Assembly: GCF_001021045.1 (NCBI RefSeq) | Contig: NZ_CP011545.1 | Location: forward strand, 2,232,001 to 2,296,000 | Length of the DNA: 64,000 nt | Direction of reading: 5' to 3' | DNA from: Corynebacterium testudinoris | Lineage (GTDB): Bacteria; Actinomycetota; Actinomycetes; Mycobacteriales; Mycobacteriaceae | Part shown: piece after piece, positions 17,977 to 28,500 of the stretch | How positions within the stretch are numbered: position 1 is the first letter of the stretch | How the letters are laid out: every line of letters begins with the position of its first letter | Translations under genes and position numbers: made by a program | The notes under the pieces: generated by a model | What the model saw: the letters and a program-made list of their open reading frames with translations, nothing else | Told to the model about the DNA's origin: nothing | Database searches by the model: none

Positions 17977-19038
17977 ATGAAAGCCCTGATTGTGAAGGAA
18001 TTTCGAGAGCTAGCACGTGATCGCCGCACGCTCGCCATGCTGATCGCGCTGCCCGTGTTGCTCCTGGTGATCTTTGGCTACGCGGCAAACTTCTCGGTAG
18101 AGCGAGTGCAGGTCATCGTCGTCGGGCCGGATGCAGAAACGGTGTCCTCTGCCATCGCCAGCAACCCGGCCATCAAAGACGAGGTGGACATCACCCGCGT
18201 TGATCCAACACTGGGTGACGCAGATGCGCAGTCGTTGCTCAAGGGACAGGAAGCCAATGCGGTGGTCGTCGCAAAGCAATTTGATGGTGCGCAAGCACCC
18301 TTGACGGACCGGATGCACGTCTACGTCGACGGAAGCAGCCTGTTCAGCGCGCAGGCCACGCAGCGCATTGCCATGCAGCTGGGCGTCACGCAGCCCCCAA
18401 CGGTGCTGTTCAACCCGGATCTGAAGACGTCGTGGGTGATGGTCCCGGGCCTCATCGGCCTGATTTTGCTGTTCATCGGCGCGCTCATCACCAGCATCGG
18501 GCTCGTCCGTGAGCGGGAGACGGGCACCCTGGAGCAACTGGCGGTCATGCCGCTGCGACCGTCGGCGATCATCCTGGGCAAAATCATCCCTTACTTCCTG
18601 CTCGCACTCGTCGATATGGCGGCCGTCACCGCCCTCGGGGTGTGGCTGTTCGGAGTTCCCTTCGTCGGGAGCCTGTGGTTGTTCAGCATCTCCGCCCTTA
18701 TTTTCCTGTTGGTCGTCCTCGGAATCGGGGTGCTCATTTCCTCGGTCTCGCAAAGCACCGGGCAGTCGATCCAGATGGCGATCCTGTTCGTCGTGCCGCA
18801 AGTACTGCTCTCGGGGTTGATATTTCCTCTGGATGCCATGCCGCTGGGGGTGCGCTGGATCGGTTATATCCTGCCACTCACCTGGTTCCGGGAGATCGCG
18901 CAGGGCGTCATGCTCCGGGGTGCCGACCTCACGAGCCTCTGGCTTCCCCTCACGGTCCTCACCGTCATGGCCATCGTCGCGTTTGGTGCCGCCACCGCGC
19001 GAATGCGCCACACCCTCACCCACGGAGGTGCCCGCTAA
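17977..19038 (+). CDS. ABC-2 type exporter permease
   Basis: A 353-residue ABC2-type permease: one N-terminal helix, a 130-residue external domain, and five C-terminal helices (MVPGLIGLILLFIGALITSIGLVRERETGTLEQL is the family signature). The start at 17977 follows CGGAGGTGGGG; the in-frame ATG at 17956 lies inside the operator. Its stop overlaps the ATPase start (TAATG). Substrate unknown; drug-like compounds are common for the family. Confidence 0.9.
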   Translation: MKALIVKEFRELARDRRTLAMLIALPVLLLVIFGYAANFSVERVQVIVVGPDAETVSSAIASNPAIKDEVDITRVDPTLGDADAQSLLKGQEANAVVVAKQFDGAQAPLTDRMHVYVDGSSLFSAQATQRIAMQLGVTQPPTVLFNPDLKTSWVMVPGLIGLILLFIGALITSIGLVRERETGTLEQLAVMPLRPSAIILGKIIPYFLLALVDMAAVTALGVWLFGVPFVGSLWLFSISALIFLLVVLGIGVLISSVSQSTGQSIQMAILFVVPQVLLSGLIFPLDAMPLGVRWIGYILPLTWFREIAQGVMLRGADLTSLWLPLTVLTVMAIVAFGAATARMRHTLTHGGAR

Positions 19039-20807
19039 TGCGCCCCGTCACGATCGACCTCGACCGGGTCTCCGTGCGTTTCGGCGCGCAAACCGCCCTC
19101 CACAGCTTCAGCGGGGCCTTTCAACCAGGAACCGTGACCGCGCTCATCGGTGGTGATGGGGCAGGCAAATCCACCCTGCTCAAGCTCCTCGCCGGCCGCC
19201 TGTCCGCCTCAGACGGCACCACCACCGGGCTTCCCGTCGAACGCGAAAACATCGGCTACCTGGCGGGCGAATCCGGCGTCTGGCGCAACCTATCCGTCGC
19301 GGAGAACATCGAGTTCGTCTCCCGGGCCTACCACCTCGATCCGAAAGAATCCCGGGCCGCTGAGCTGCTCACACTCGCCGGCCTAGACCACGTGACCAAG
19401 CGGCTCGCCGGGCGGCTGTCGGGTGGCATGCGGCAAAAACTCGGTGTCATCCTCGCCACCATGCACCGCCCCGGCCTCGTGCTTCTCGATGAACCCACCA
19501 CCGGCGTCGACCCCATCAGCCGCGCGGAGTTGTGGAGCCTCATCGCCGGTGCCGCCGCAGACGGCGCGACCGTCGTCTTCGCCACGACCTATCTCGACGA
19601 GGCGGAGCGCGCCAACAGCCTCTTCCTCCTCGGCGAGGGGAACCTGCTCGCCTCCGGCACCCCGGACGAGGTCATCGCGCAAACTCCCGGCACCATCTGG
19701 GAAGCACCCTTCACCCTCGCCGCCGCCCGGCGCGAACTCGACTCCCCCACAAGCTGGCGGCGGGCCAACACCGTCTACCACTGGGAAGCGTCCACGCACG
19801 GCCCGGAGGGCTTCACCCCCGCACCCGGAGATCTGGAAAACACCAGCATCGCGCTGCTCCTGCGCGAAGGAATCGGCGATGACACCACCGCAGGTCTCCC
19901 CGTCACCGGCAGCACGCCACCACAGCGTATCGACGCCCCGCTCGTCCACGCCGCCAACATCAGCCGCAGGTACGGCGCGTTCCCCGCGCTCGACGGCGTC
20001 TCCCTCCACGTCGAACCCGGCGAAATCGTCGGATTGCTCGGTGGAAACGGCGCCGGAAAGACCACGCTCATGCGCATCCTGCTCGGCCTGGAAACCCCCA
20101 CCGCCGGCGAGGCCACGCTCTTCGGCTCCCCGCCCACTCTCGACGGTCGGCGTCGCATCGGCTACGTCGCCCAGGGTCTCGGCCTCTACCCGACCCTGTC
20201 CGCGATGGAGAATCTCGACTTCGCGGCTTCCGTCTATGGCATCCCGGTCAGCGATGAAGCCCGCGCCTTCGCCGAGGGATTCGGCCGCTCCCCCGTCGCC
20301 GCCCTGTCTCTGGGGACCAAGCGCATTCTCGCCTACCTCGCCGCATCCGGACACCACCCCGAGCTCCTGGTCCTCGACGAACCCACCTCCGGCATGGACG
20401 CGCTCACCCGCGCCCGCCTCTGGCGCAACCTCCGCAGTTCCGCAGACAACGGCACGGGCGTGCTCGTCACCACCCACTACATGCAGGAAGCCCAGCAATG
20501 CGATCGCCTGGTCATGCTTAGCGACGGCCGCGTCGCCGACATCACCGCGTCACACCGGTCCCTGACCGTCACCACAGATCATTGGGAACGCGCCTTCCGT
20601 CTGCTCCGCGGGGCCGGCTTCGCCGCGCTTCTCGACGGCCGCGTCCTCCGCCTCCCCGGCGCCCACCCCTCCGAAGTCTCGGTGGCACTCGCTCCCCTCA
20701 ACGGCGCCTTCACCGTCACCGAGGGCCAAGCCACGCTAGAGGAAACGATGATGCTGGCTACCCGCCGGACAGCTTCCGCCGAATCTCCCTCTCCTCCTCG
20801 TCACTAA
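19038..20807 (+). CDS. Tandem ABC ATPase (two nucleotide-binding domains in one chain), YbhF-like
   Basis: A 589-residue protein with two ATPase domains. Domain 1: Walker A GGDGAGKST (38-46), LSGGMRQ and VLLDEPTTGVDP. Domain 2: Walker A GGNGAGKTT (about 335-343), a degenerate signature LSLGTKR, and LVLDEPTSGMD. The second signature lacks the Gly-Gly of LSGGQ, so one ATP site may be weak. Only one permease gene is present, so a permease homodimer is expected. The 3' end overlaps the convergent epimerase gene by 50 bases. Confidence 0.9.
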   Translation: MRPVTIDLDRVSVRFGAQTALHSFSGAFQPGTVTALIGGDGAGKSTLLKLLAGRLSASDGTTTGLPVERENIGYLAGESGVWRNLSVAENIEFVSRAYHLDPKESRAAELLTLAGLDHVTKRLAGRLSGGMRQKLGVILATMHRPGLVLLDEPTTGVDPISRAELWSLIAGAAADGATVVFATTYLDEAERANSLFLLGEGNLLASGTPDEVIAQTPGTIWEAPFTLAAARRELDSPTSWRRANTVYHWEASTHGPEGFTPAPGDLENTSIALLLREGIGDDTTAGLPVTGSTPPQRIDAPLVHAANISRRYGAFPALDGVSLHVEPGEIVGLLGGNGAGKTTLMRILLGLETPTAGEATLFGSPPTLDGRRRIGYVAQGLGLYPTLSAMENLDFAASVYGIPVSDEARAFAEGFGRSPVAALSLGTKRILAYLAASGHHPELLVLDEPTSGMDALTRARLWRNLRSSADNGTGVLVTTHYMQEAQQCDRLVMLSDGRVADITASHRSLTVTTDHWERAFRLLRGAGFAALLDGRVLRLPGAHPSEVSVALAPLNGAFTVTEGQATLEETMMLATRRTASAESPSPPRH

Positions 20808-21732
20808 GCCCCGCTAGCCGCGGTTCCTGGCGGCGCTCCTCATAGCGCAGCGCCGCGACCAGCGTTTCCCTCAGCGGCGACAGCACCAATCCGCACTCGC
20901 GGGCGGCGGCCGAGTTGAACGTCGCCACATAGCGGTAGCTGGGATCGTTGACCCACAACGGCAGTGACCGCGGACCCATCCACGCTGCAACATCAAAGTC
21001 AGCGAGAGCCTCATTGCTGAGTACCCACGGCACCGCCGTGCTGGCCGTAATCTCCCGCGACAGATCCAGCACGTCCGCTAGCGTCATCGTCTCTCCCGCG
21101 GCATTGAAAATGCCGCAGTGACGCTGCTCCGCACACTCGACGATCCACTCGGCGAGATCGCGGACGTCGATAAGCGCGATGGGGTGAGTCGGATCCGGCA
21201 CCACCACATTTTCACCGGTCGGGTGGGCGAAGCGCCAAGGGTAGTAGCCGCTCCTTCCAGTGTCGTCCCCATCGCCGCCGATCAACGCCGGCCGAACAAT
21301 CGTGTGCGACGCGCTGTGTCCGCGGTAGAAGTTCTCACACGCCACTTTCGCGGGGCCATACTGGGCAGGATCAGTGAAGTAGTCGCCGTCAAGAGCATCA
21401 ACGAGAGGGGCCGACTCGTCCTGTTCGAGCACGTCTCCCCTGCTGTAGACACTGGTGGAAGAGACGAAGATCCAGTGCTGCGCATCGAGGTCTCGCACCA
21501 CTCGCCGAGCGTGCACCGGCTGACGGGTCAGGTCAATGACCACGTCCCATACCTCGCCCGACACTACCCCCAACGCATCATCTCGATCCCGGTCCGCGCG
21601 GACAAAGGTCACCCCGTGCGGGACCTCGCCGTTCCCGCGTGCCAGGCAGGTGACCTCGTGGCCACGCTTCAACGCGGCCGTGGCAATTGTGTGTCCCAGA
21701 ATGGCCGTACCGCCGAGCAGGAGAACCTTCAC
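20758..21732 (-). CDS. NAD-dependent epimerase/dehydratase-like protein
   Basis: A 324-residue extended SDR with LLLGGTAILGHTIATAALKRGHEV, FVSSTSVYS and YGPAKVACE (YxxxK) visible. Substrate unknown. I chose GTG at 21732 because the family starts MKVLLLGG; a TTG at 21747 is in frame, directly after the DHFR-like stop. Probably co-transcribed with the gene at 21748. Confidence 0.8.
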   Translation of the reverse strand: MKVLLLGGTAILGHTIATAALKRGHEVTCLARGNGEVPHGVTFVRADRDRDDALGVVSGEVWDVVIDLTRQPVHARRVVRDLDAQHWIFVSSTSVYSRGDVLEQDESAPLVDALDGDYFTDPAQYGPAKVACENFYRGHSASHTIVRPALIGGDGDDTGRSGYYPWRFAHPTGENVVVPDPTHPIALIDVRDLAEWIVECAEQRHCGIFNAAGETMTLADVLDLSREITASTAVPWVLSNEALADFDVAAWMGPRSLPLWVNDPSYRYVATFNSAAARECGLVLSPLRETLVAALRYEERRQEPRLAGLSDEEEREIRRKLSGG

Positions 21733-21747
21733 GTTTTCAGCATCCAA

Positions 21748-22314
21748 TCATCGTCGATGTGCGGGCCGGTACCGAAGGGCAATGGCGCCCGACTGGAATG
21801 ACCGATGCTCCACCAGGTCGAGTTCAACCCTTTCCCGCAGACCGGAAAGCAACGTGGGGCCGTGCCCAACCAGCACTGGGTGGAGTAGGAACTCGTACTC
21901 ATCGATCAGACCCAGGTCCGCTAACGCCAGGGGGAGCGTGACGCCTCCCACCCAGAGCCCTTCGCCTTCTTCTTGCTTCAGTGTCTCAATCTGGCCTCTG
22001 AGGTCGCCCCGGAGTAGTTCAGCATTCCAGTCGACTTCTTCTAAGGTCGCTGATACGACGTATTTCTTAGCGCGGTCAATCGCTTCGGCAAATGGAATCT
22101 GCCACTCTTCCATCCACTCCGGCCACTCACCGGATGCCGGCTTTCGCCAGGCAGATTCCATCATCTGATACGTCACCCGACCGAAAATGAGAGCGTCGGC
22201 CCGTTCCATCTCTGCAGTCCACAAAGCCATTGACTCTTCGTCAGGCGGCAACCCAGCCTCGTGATGGCAACAGCCGTCAAGCGTGACATTGATTGAGTAT
22301 CGAAGCGGTCTCAT
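21748..22314 (-). CDS. RibD C-terminal/dihydrofolate reductase-like protein
   Basis: A 188-residue protein of the DHFR-like RibD C-terminal group. Visible are YSINVTLDG, DALIFGRVTYQMM, KYVVSATL and the C-terminal GHGPTLLSGL. It lacks the deaminase half of RibD and is probably a stand-alone NADPH reductase of unknown substrate. AGGAG precedes the ATG. Confidence 0.85.
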   Translation of the reverse strand: MRPLRYSINVTLDGCCHHEAGLPPDEESMALWTAEMERADALIFGRVTYQMMESAWRKPASGEWPEWMEEWQIPFAEAIDRAKKYVVSATLEEVDWNAELLRGDLRGQIETLKQEEGEGLWVGGVTLPLALADLGLIDEYEFLLHPVLVGHGPTLLSGLRERVELDLVEHRSFQSGAIALRYRPAHRR

Positions 22315-22505
22315 CTCGTCTTCTCCTGTCGGTCGAGTGAGATGGTGCGTTTGTTCAGTTGTCGTGGCGTCGGTTGCGGCTACTTCACATCGATTGGCTT
22401 AGTGCATCGAATCTTTCACCCTTTCGGGTTGGATGACGTCGATAGTCGCCACTGGGTGTCGCTGAATCCTACGGCATCTGTCACCTTCAAGGGGAGCTCA
22501 AGCAC

Positions 22506-22548
22506 ACTCTAGCTAGCCCTGGTGGAACGATTCATCCTCAGCTAGAGT
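22506..22548 (+). promoter_or_regulatory. Inverted repeat flanking the AbiE promoter
   Basis: ACTCTAGCT at 22506-22514 and its exact complement AGCTAGAGT at 22540-22548, 25 bases apart. TAGAGT at 22543-22548 could be the -10 element, so the arms flank the promoter. AbiEi antitoxins are known to bind paired inverted repeats and repress their operon. The rest of 22315-22587 shows nothing else I recognise. Confidence 0.6.
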
Positions 22549-22587
22549 TACCTGTACACGTTTCGTCCCATGAAGGAGTTGGCATCG

Positions 22588-23145
22588 ATGCCCACGTTGA
22601 CGCCAGGCACAGCCAAAGATGCAGGTCTCTCACGTAGCAGCCTATACCGCGCAGCTCGGGCTGGACGGGTGGAGAGGATTGCTCGAGGCATCTATTTGCC
22701 TTCGGATTCTTCAGCTTCAGACTGGGACTGGATTGAGGCTGCGACGCGGCGCCCAGATGCGACTATTTGCCTCACATCGGCGCTCGCCCATCACGATTTG
22801 ACGGTCGAGATTCCAGCAGCGATGGATGTGGCGATTCCACGTGGGGTACGCACGCCAGCGACCCCGGCAACGATCGCGTGGCATCAGTTTGACCGCGCCA
22901 CCTTTAACATCGGCCGAGAGGAGATTCTGATCCCAGGGACGGAACAGACAATTGGAATCTATTCGCCGGAAAGGTCGATTGCAGACGCGTTTCGCCTGAG
23001 AGGCGCGGTTGGATATGAGTTGCCCCTGGAAGCATTGAAGACATGGCTCCAAAGAGGCGGCAAGCCCGCTCGGCTCATCGAGATAGCGTCACAGCTACCT
23101 CGCGCCAAGTCTCCCATGCTCCGGGCTTTAGAGGTGTTGACATGA
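22588..23145 (+). CDS. abiEi: AbiEi-type antitoxin (type IV toxin-antitoxin)
   Basis: A 185-residue protein. The N-terminal winged helix (KDAGLSRSSLYRAARAGRVERIARGIYLP) and the following body (TICLTSALAHHDLT, SPERSIADAFRLR) match the AbiEi family, which represses the operon and counteracts AbiEii. AAGGAG lies nine bases before the ATG at 22588, preferred over the ATG at 22570. Overlaps the toxin gene by ATGA. Confidence 0.88.
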   Translation: MPTLTPGTAKDAGLSRSSLYRAARAGRVERIARGIYLPSDSSASDWDWIEAATRRPDATICLTSALAHHDLTVEIPAAMDVAIPRGVRTPATPATIAWHQFDRATFNIGREEILIPGTEQTIGIYSPERSIADAFRLRGAVGYELPLEALKTWLQRGGKPARLIEIASQLPRAKSPMLRALEVLT

Positions 23146-24005
23146 GTAGAGGCGAAGAGGTTTTCCGTCTGATTCAGTCCGAAGCACGGGCAACAACCAT
23201 AGTCGCCAGCGCCGGTGTGCCCACGCAGGAGTACTTGATCCGGCACACTCTGGAATCTTTTTTGGATCGCCTGACTCGCACTCCCCACGCGAAAAATTTC
23301 GTACTCAAAGGTGGAGTCCTACTTGCGGCATACGGCGTACGCCGCGCTACAAAAGACGCAGATTCGAATGCTGTCGGAACGGAAGTTTCTATCGATAGCC
23401 TCGTGTCTGTCGTCCATGATGTAGCCGGCGTTGAGGTTGATGATGGAGTGATTTTCAACCTGGACTCAATCAGCGTGCAGGAGATCCGTGAGCATTCCGA
23501 TTACCCTGGCTTCCGAGTCCGAGTCGGTGTGTCGATAGGGGCATGGAAAGGCACCGCTGCGTGGGATGTCTCCACCGGGGATCCAATATTTCCTGCTCCC
23601 CGTGAAGTCCGCATCGACCGTATCTTGGGCACGCCCATCTCAATACTCGGATACGCACCGGAGACATCGATCGCCGAGAAAGGTGTCACCATCCTCGAAC
23701 GGGGAATCACCAGCACTCGGTGGCGTGACTACGTGGACATTGTTCAACTCGCCCGGCAGGGAATCGACACTGACGAGCTGTTCAAGTCCGCGCGAGCTGT
23801 AGCTCGCTATCGTGGTGTTGCCCTGGAATCAATCGCACCGCACGTCAGCGGCTACGGGAAAGTGGGACAGGCTAAATGGGCAGCGTGGCGCCGCAAACAC
23901 AAACTGGAGGGGCTATGCGAAGCAGATCTAGATGACCAAATGACTCTCGTAGCGTCATATCTCGACCCCGCCTTCAGTCGCGGAGACTCGCGATCGCTCG
24001 AGTAA
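23142..24005 (+). CDS. abiEii: AbiEii-type nucleotidyltransferase toxin
   Basis: A 287-residue toxin of the DUF1814 nucleotidyltransferase family. KGG at 56-58 and R68-T-K-D72-A-D74 form the nucleotide/metal site; RIDRILG, TSIAEKGVTILERG and RWRDYVDI are further family motifs. Relatives add nucleotides to tRNA or block growth on phage infection. Coupled to the antitoxin by a 4-base overlap. The catalytic residues appear intact. Confidence 0.88.
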   Translation: MSRGEEVFRLIQSEARATTIVASAGVPTQEYLIRHTLESFLDRLTRTPHAKNFVLKGGVLLAAYGVRRATKDADSNAVGTEVSIDSLVSVVHDVAGVEVDDGVIFNLDSISVQEIREHSDYPGFRVRVGVSIGAWKGTAAWDVSTGDPIFPAPREVRIDRILGTPISILGYAPETSIAEKGVTILERGITSTRWRDYVDIVQLARQGIDTDELFKSARAVARYRGVALESIAPHVSGYGKVGQAKWAAWRRKHKLEGLCEADLDDQMTLVASYLDPAFSRGDSRSLE

Positions 24006-24076
24006 CGAGCTTCGTTATGCGGCAACAAGGTCAATTGCTCAAGCCAGACAGGCCGCCTCGATCCCTAGCGCTCAAA

Positions 24077-25429
24077 CTACAGCGGCCGCAGATTGTTGAG
24101 CACCCCGTTCAGCGCCTCGGTGGACGAGGGGTGAGTCCAGATGCCATCGCGGAGCTCCGTTGCCGTGGTGCCCGAGCGAATGGCTAGGGCCAGAAGGTTA
24201 ATAACTTCCTGGGCATCGATGCTGAAGACGGTGGCGCCCAGCAGCTCGTCACTGTCGGCGTCGACAAGCAGTTTGATGATGCCGTGCGTCTCCCCCACGA
24301 TCTTGGGACGTGGCATCACGGCGATTTTGGCTACCGGCAGGCTGCCGACCAGGACATTGCGACCGCTATCGCGGGCGTCAGCTTCGCCCATGCCAACGGT
24401 CGCGAGCGGCGGAGTGATGAACGTGGCGTTCGGCACGGCGACCCGATCGCTTCGGCGCCGGGCGCCGGGCCCGAAGAGGGCGTCGGCAACGATCCGAAAA
24501 TCGTCGAGTGAGATGTAGGTGAACTGCGGCCCACCATTAACGTCACCGGTGGCAAAAACATTATCGACGCTCGTCCGCAGCTGATCATCGACGACAATAA
24601 AGCCCCGACCGTCGGTCGCAATCCCGGCTTCCTCCAGCCCCAAGCCCGCCGTGGCGGGCGTGCGACCGGCGGCGATGAGGACGGCGTCGGAATCAATCTT
24701 GTCACCAGCGTTGACCGAGCCATCGGCACCAATGGCGGTGACCTTCGCGTTTTGCTGCACGTCGATGCCCCGCTCGACGAAGAGAGCGGAGACGGCATCG
24801 GCGACATCGCGATCGAGGCGCGGCAGGAACTCCAGCCCCGCATCCAACATCGTCACCTTCGAACCGAAAAGGGAAAACATGTTGGCAAACTCGCAACCGA
24901 TGAACCCCGCCCCAATGATGGTGAGGTGCTTGGGGAACGGATCGATGTGCTGGATGGTCGTCGAGTCGAAGACCCGCGGGCCGTCGGCACCCGGAACATC
25001 CAACGGCCGCGGCATCGTGCCAGTGTTGACAACAATATATTCAGCGTTCACCCGCACCTCACCGTCATGCGTATCGACGACCACCTCATGCGGCCCCACG
25101 AACCGAGCCTCACCGTCGAGCAGGGTCACCTCCTCGCGATCAGCCAACATCGCATAGTTAGCGGCATTGAGCTTCCTGATCAGAGCATCCCGACCCTCCA
25201 CCGACTCCCGGAAATAAGCCGCCGGATCATCCCCGGCGCGCTTCGCCTCTGCCGAAACAATAAGGTCCTTCGTGGGAACACAGCCAATGTTGATGCAGGT
25301 ACCGCCGTACATCTGCGGCGAACGCTCGACCAACACCACCTCCCAACCAGCATCCGCGGCGCGGCCGGCGAGCGTCTTGCCAGCCTTGCCCCACCCGATA
25401 ATCAATAGCTGCGGAGTAAGCGTGGTCAT
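24077..25429 (-). CDS. FAD-dependent pyridine nucleotide-disulfide oxidoreductase, RclA-like
   Basis: A 450-residue flavoprotein. FAD fold IIGWGKAGKTLA, redox pair C45-INIG-C50, NAD(P)H fold IIGAGFIGCEFA, FAD-end VFATGDVNGG and the dimer interface WTHPSSTEAL. The opening GKAGKT and the CINIGCVPTK pattern are those of RclA/YkgC, a cupric reductase and hypochlorite-response enzyme in E. coli. Mycothione reductase or mercuric reductase are less likely. Single gene, divergent from the helicase. Confidence 0.85.
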   Translation of the reverse strand: MTTLTPQLLIIGWGKAGKTLAGRAADAGWEVVLVERSPQMYGGTCINIGCVPTKDLIVSAEAKRAGDDPAAYFRESVEGRDALIRKLNAANYAMLADREEVTLLDGEARFVGPHEVVVDTHDGEVRVNAEYIVVNTGTMPRPLDVPGADGPRVFDSTTIQHIDPFPKHLTIIGAGFIGCEFANMFSLFGSKVTMLDAGLEFLPRLDRDVADAVSALFVERGIDVQQNAKVTAIGADGSVNAGDKIDSDAVLIAAGRTPATAGLGLEEAGIATDGRGFIVVDDQLRTSVDNVFATGDVNGGPQFTYISLDDFRIVADALFGPGARRRSDRVAVPNATFITPPLATVGMGEADARDSGRNVLVGSLPVAKIAVMPRPKIVGETHGIIKLLVDADSDELLGATVFSIDAQEVINLLALAIRSGTTATELRDGIWTHPSSTEALNGVLNNLRPL

Positions 25430-25500
25430 GGTCGAACTCCCATCGTCGGCGATTTGCCTCCAACCTAGCTCAGACTCACGTGTCGGGACGGTGAGGCAAG

Positions 25501-28500
25501 ATGAGGGGCATGGAAGCCGTTCGAGATAGAAGAGAGAGCCTGCGGATCCTGTCGTTCTGGTGGATGCTGGAGCTGTTCAGCCCACAGCAAGTGCCAGTGG
25601 TGCCTCGGGAAGCCACCCAGCCAGCCGATCGCCAAGTGATCCAGTGGAGGCCCGGCAATCCTCTTCCCTGGGACACTCTTCCGTCTGCCCGTCCGCTCTA
25701 TGGCAAGCAGCGGGTCTGGCAACACACGGTATTTCTCGGCGTCTACAAACTCGCGGCAACGTACGAGGCTTTGGAACAATTCTTCGGCGCAGACCCCGAC
25801 GCATATGACAATCGGCCCAATGCTGAGAGCGCTTGCGCCGGGATCATCGTAGATAACGACGGCCGGTTAGTCACCGACTCAGGAATTTTATCTTCCGCAC
25901 TCTGGGCTGCTGGTCGCATTCGGGAATCAGGACCGAACGATTCGCGCTGGATGGATGAGTTCGAAGATGCTTCGAAGGAACTGATGAAGTCGATCGATTC
26001 CTTGGAGGGCCGACGGCGCCAAGCCGGCCCAGACGAGCCACCTCCGCCTCTCGACTCGGACTCGCTAGTGCAGCTGTTGGAGCTCTCTCACCGTGCTGCC
26101 GGTGTCAACGGTTTTAATGACCTCGCAGACAACCGCATCGTCATTCAAAGTGTCGCGGTGTTACCGTCACGTGTCGATGAAGAAGACACCGAGGGGAAGG
26201 GCGCAGATTTCCTCAATAGCTTCTACCTCGACGACCTCGCCACCGTGCGTAAGCATGTCGCGCTCGGAAATTGCGGCGAGGGCCTCACCGCGTATCTCAC
26301 CGGCGACAAAGTACTCCCAACCTCTACCCGGACCGACGTTATCAAGCAGCCGGATGCTGTAGATGCATGGACCTCCATCGAGCGCTTGCCCAAGGGCCGA
26401 TGGCCCAGTAATCCACAGCATTCGCTGGCACTGAGCCAGCAATTTGCCGTCAACCGAGCGCTAAATGGTCTTGGCCGCGGCGCTGGCCTCATGGGTGTCA
26501 ACGGACCTCCCGGTACCGGTAAGACGACCATGCTGCGCGACATCCTTGCTGGAAACGTTGTAGAACGAGCCCGCCGCCTTGCAGCACTTGAGAAACCTAC
26601 CGATGCCTTCACCAAGGTCACTCACCGCTGGAATGATAGGGCGGGATACCCGCGGAAGGTTCGCCAGCTCACACCCGAGTTGACGGGATTTGAGATGGTC
26701 GTTGCATCGGCAAACAACGCGGCCGTCGAAAACGTCACCACTGAAATTCCCGAAGAATCCGCAGTCGATGCACCATGGCGCGGCCACCTTGACTACTTCA
26801 GCGAAATCGCCACTGAAGTCCTCCGAGCCGGTACTTCCAAAACTCCCTCCGCCTGGGGGCTGGTGGCCGCACGCCTCGGCAAGAAGAGTAACCGGTCCGC
26901 CTTCCTATCATCCTTCTGGTTCGATAAGAAACCCTCGAAGAACCAAGAATTTGATGAAGACAGCGTCCCCCGGATGCAGACCCGCCTAAAGCAATGGCGC
27001 GACGGCGACGTTGCCTTCACCCCCTGGACCGATGCACGCCAAGCCTTTCACATAGCTGAACAGCGAGTAGACACGCTCCTCCGGGAGCGGGCGCAGGCAC
27101 AGCATCGACTCCGGAGGGTGCGCGAGTTACCCAGACGCGCACTTGAACTCCAATCGGAGGTCGAGCTGGTTAGCAAGCATTTAAAGAAGGCTCAAAGCAA
27201 CCTCTCCCAGTGCCAAACACACCATGAGGAGAGAGAAGCTGTTCGCGCCCAGGCTGCGGAGAGCCACGGACGACATCTCGCCGCCAAGCCCGGCGCGCTG
27301 GAGACGATCTTTTCATTCGGACAGGCGATCCGTGACTGGAGAAGCCACCACGACGAGCTCCTGCTAGAGCTGGTAGAGACTGAAAACAGCCAGCGAGAAG
27401 CGGCAGCTGTGGTGCAAGAGACAGAGGAGCGAGTGCGGCAACTTGGCAATCACCTGTCCTCAGCTCAACGGGAACTTAAGAGCGTTCAGAGAAACCTAGC
27501 CAAATTGCGGGCAGAGTGCGCCAAAGACGAGGAGCGATTAGGCACTGCTTATCCTGGGCCGGCATGGATCGGCGATGAACGCGAACTGCACGCCCCGTGG
27601 CTTGACGAGGAACTGAACTCCGCCCGCTCTGACCTGTTCGTCGCAGCTCTCCAACTCCATCAGGACTTCCTCGCCAATGCTGCACGCGAAATGCTCGAAG
27701 GTCTCCGTGCCGCTAGCGATGTCCTCTCCGGAAACTCACCTCGCGACCTCGAACCAGGGAAAATTAAAGCCGCTTGGCAACACTTCTTCCTAGTCGTTCC
27801 GTTGATCTCTACGACTTTCGCGTCGGCCAGCCGCATGTTCGAGGGCATCGGCGCGGAAGCAATCGGCTGGCTTCTCATTGACGAAGCCGGGCAATCGTCA
27901 CCCCAGTTTGCCGCCGGTATGATCTGGCGAGCACAGCGCACCATCGCAGTAGGCGACCCGCTCCAGCTCGAACCAGTAGTCACAATCCCCGAGAAAGCTC
28001 AGCGGCACATCGCCCATAGCTACGGCATCAGCACCACCTGGATTCCACCCCGCGCCTCAGTACAAACCCTTGCTGACCGCGTCACTCCCTTCGGAACCTT
28101 CCTAGACCAAGGCGAAGAGAAATCCTGGGTAAGCGCGCCCCTGCGCGTACACCGCCGCTGCGACGATCCCATGTTCTCCCTGTGCAACCAGATCGCCTAC
28201 AACAACCTCATGGTCGACGGCGTCTACCGAGATCTCGCGAGCGATCAGTTCGACAGCCCGGACAAACCCGTTGTCGCCGTCAGCTACTGGGCCGACGAGC
28301 CTGCAAGCAACCCCGGAAGCCACTACCAACCCAACCAAATCCGGCGACTGGAAAAGGCTCTTGGCTACCTAGATAGCCAAGGGATTCCACCGTCAGAGAT
28401 CATCGTCATCACCCCATTCCGAGATGTCGCAAACAAACTCCAGAATCTCACCCGCAAGTACGAAAGCCTCCGAGCAGGCACCATTCACACTGCTCAAGGG

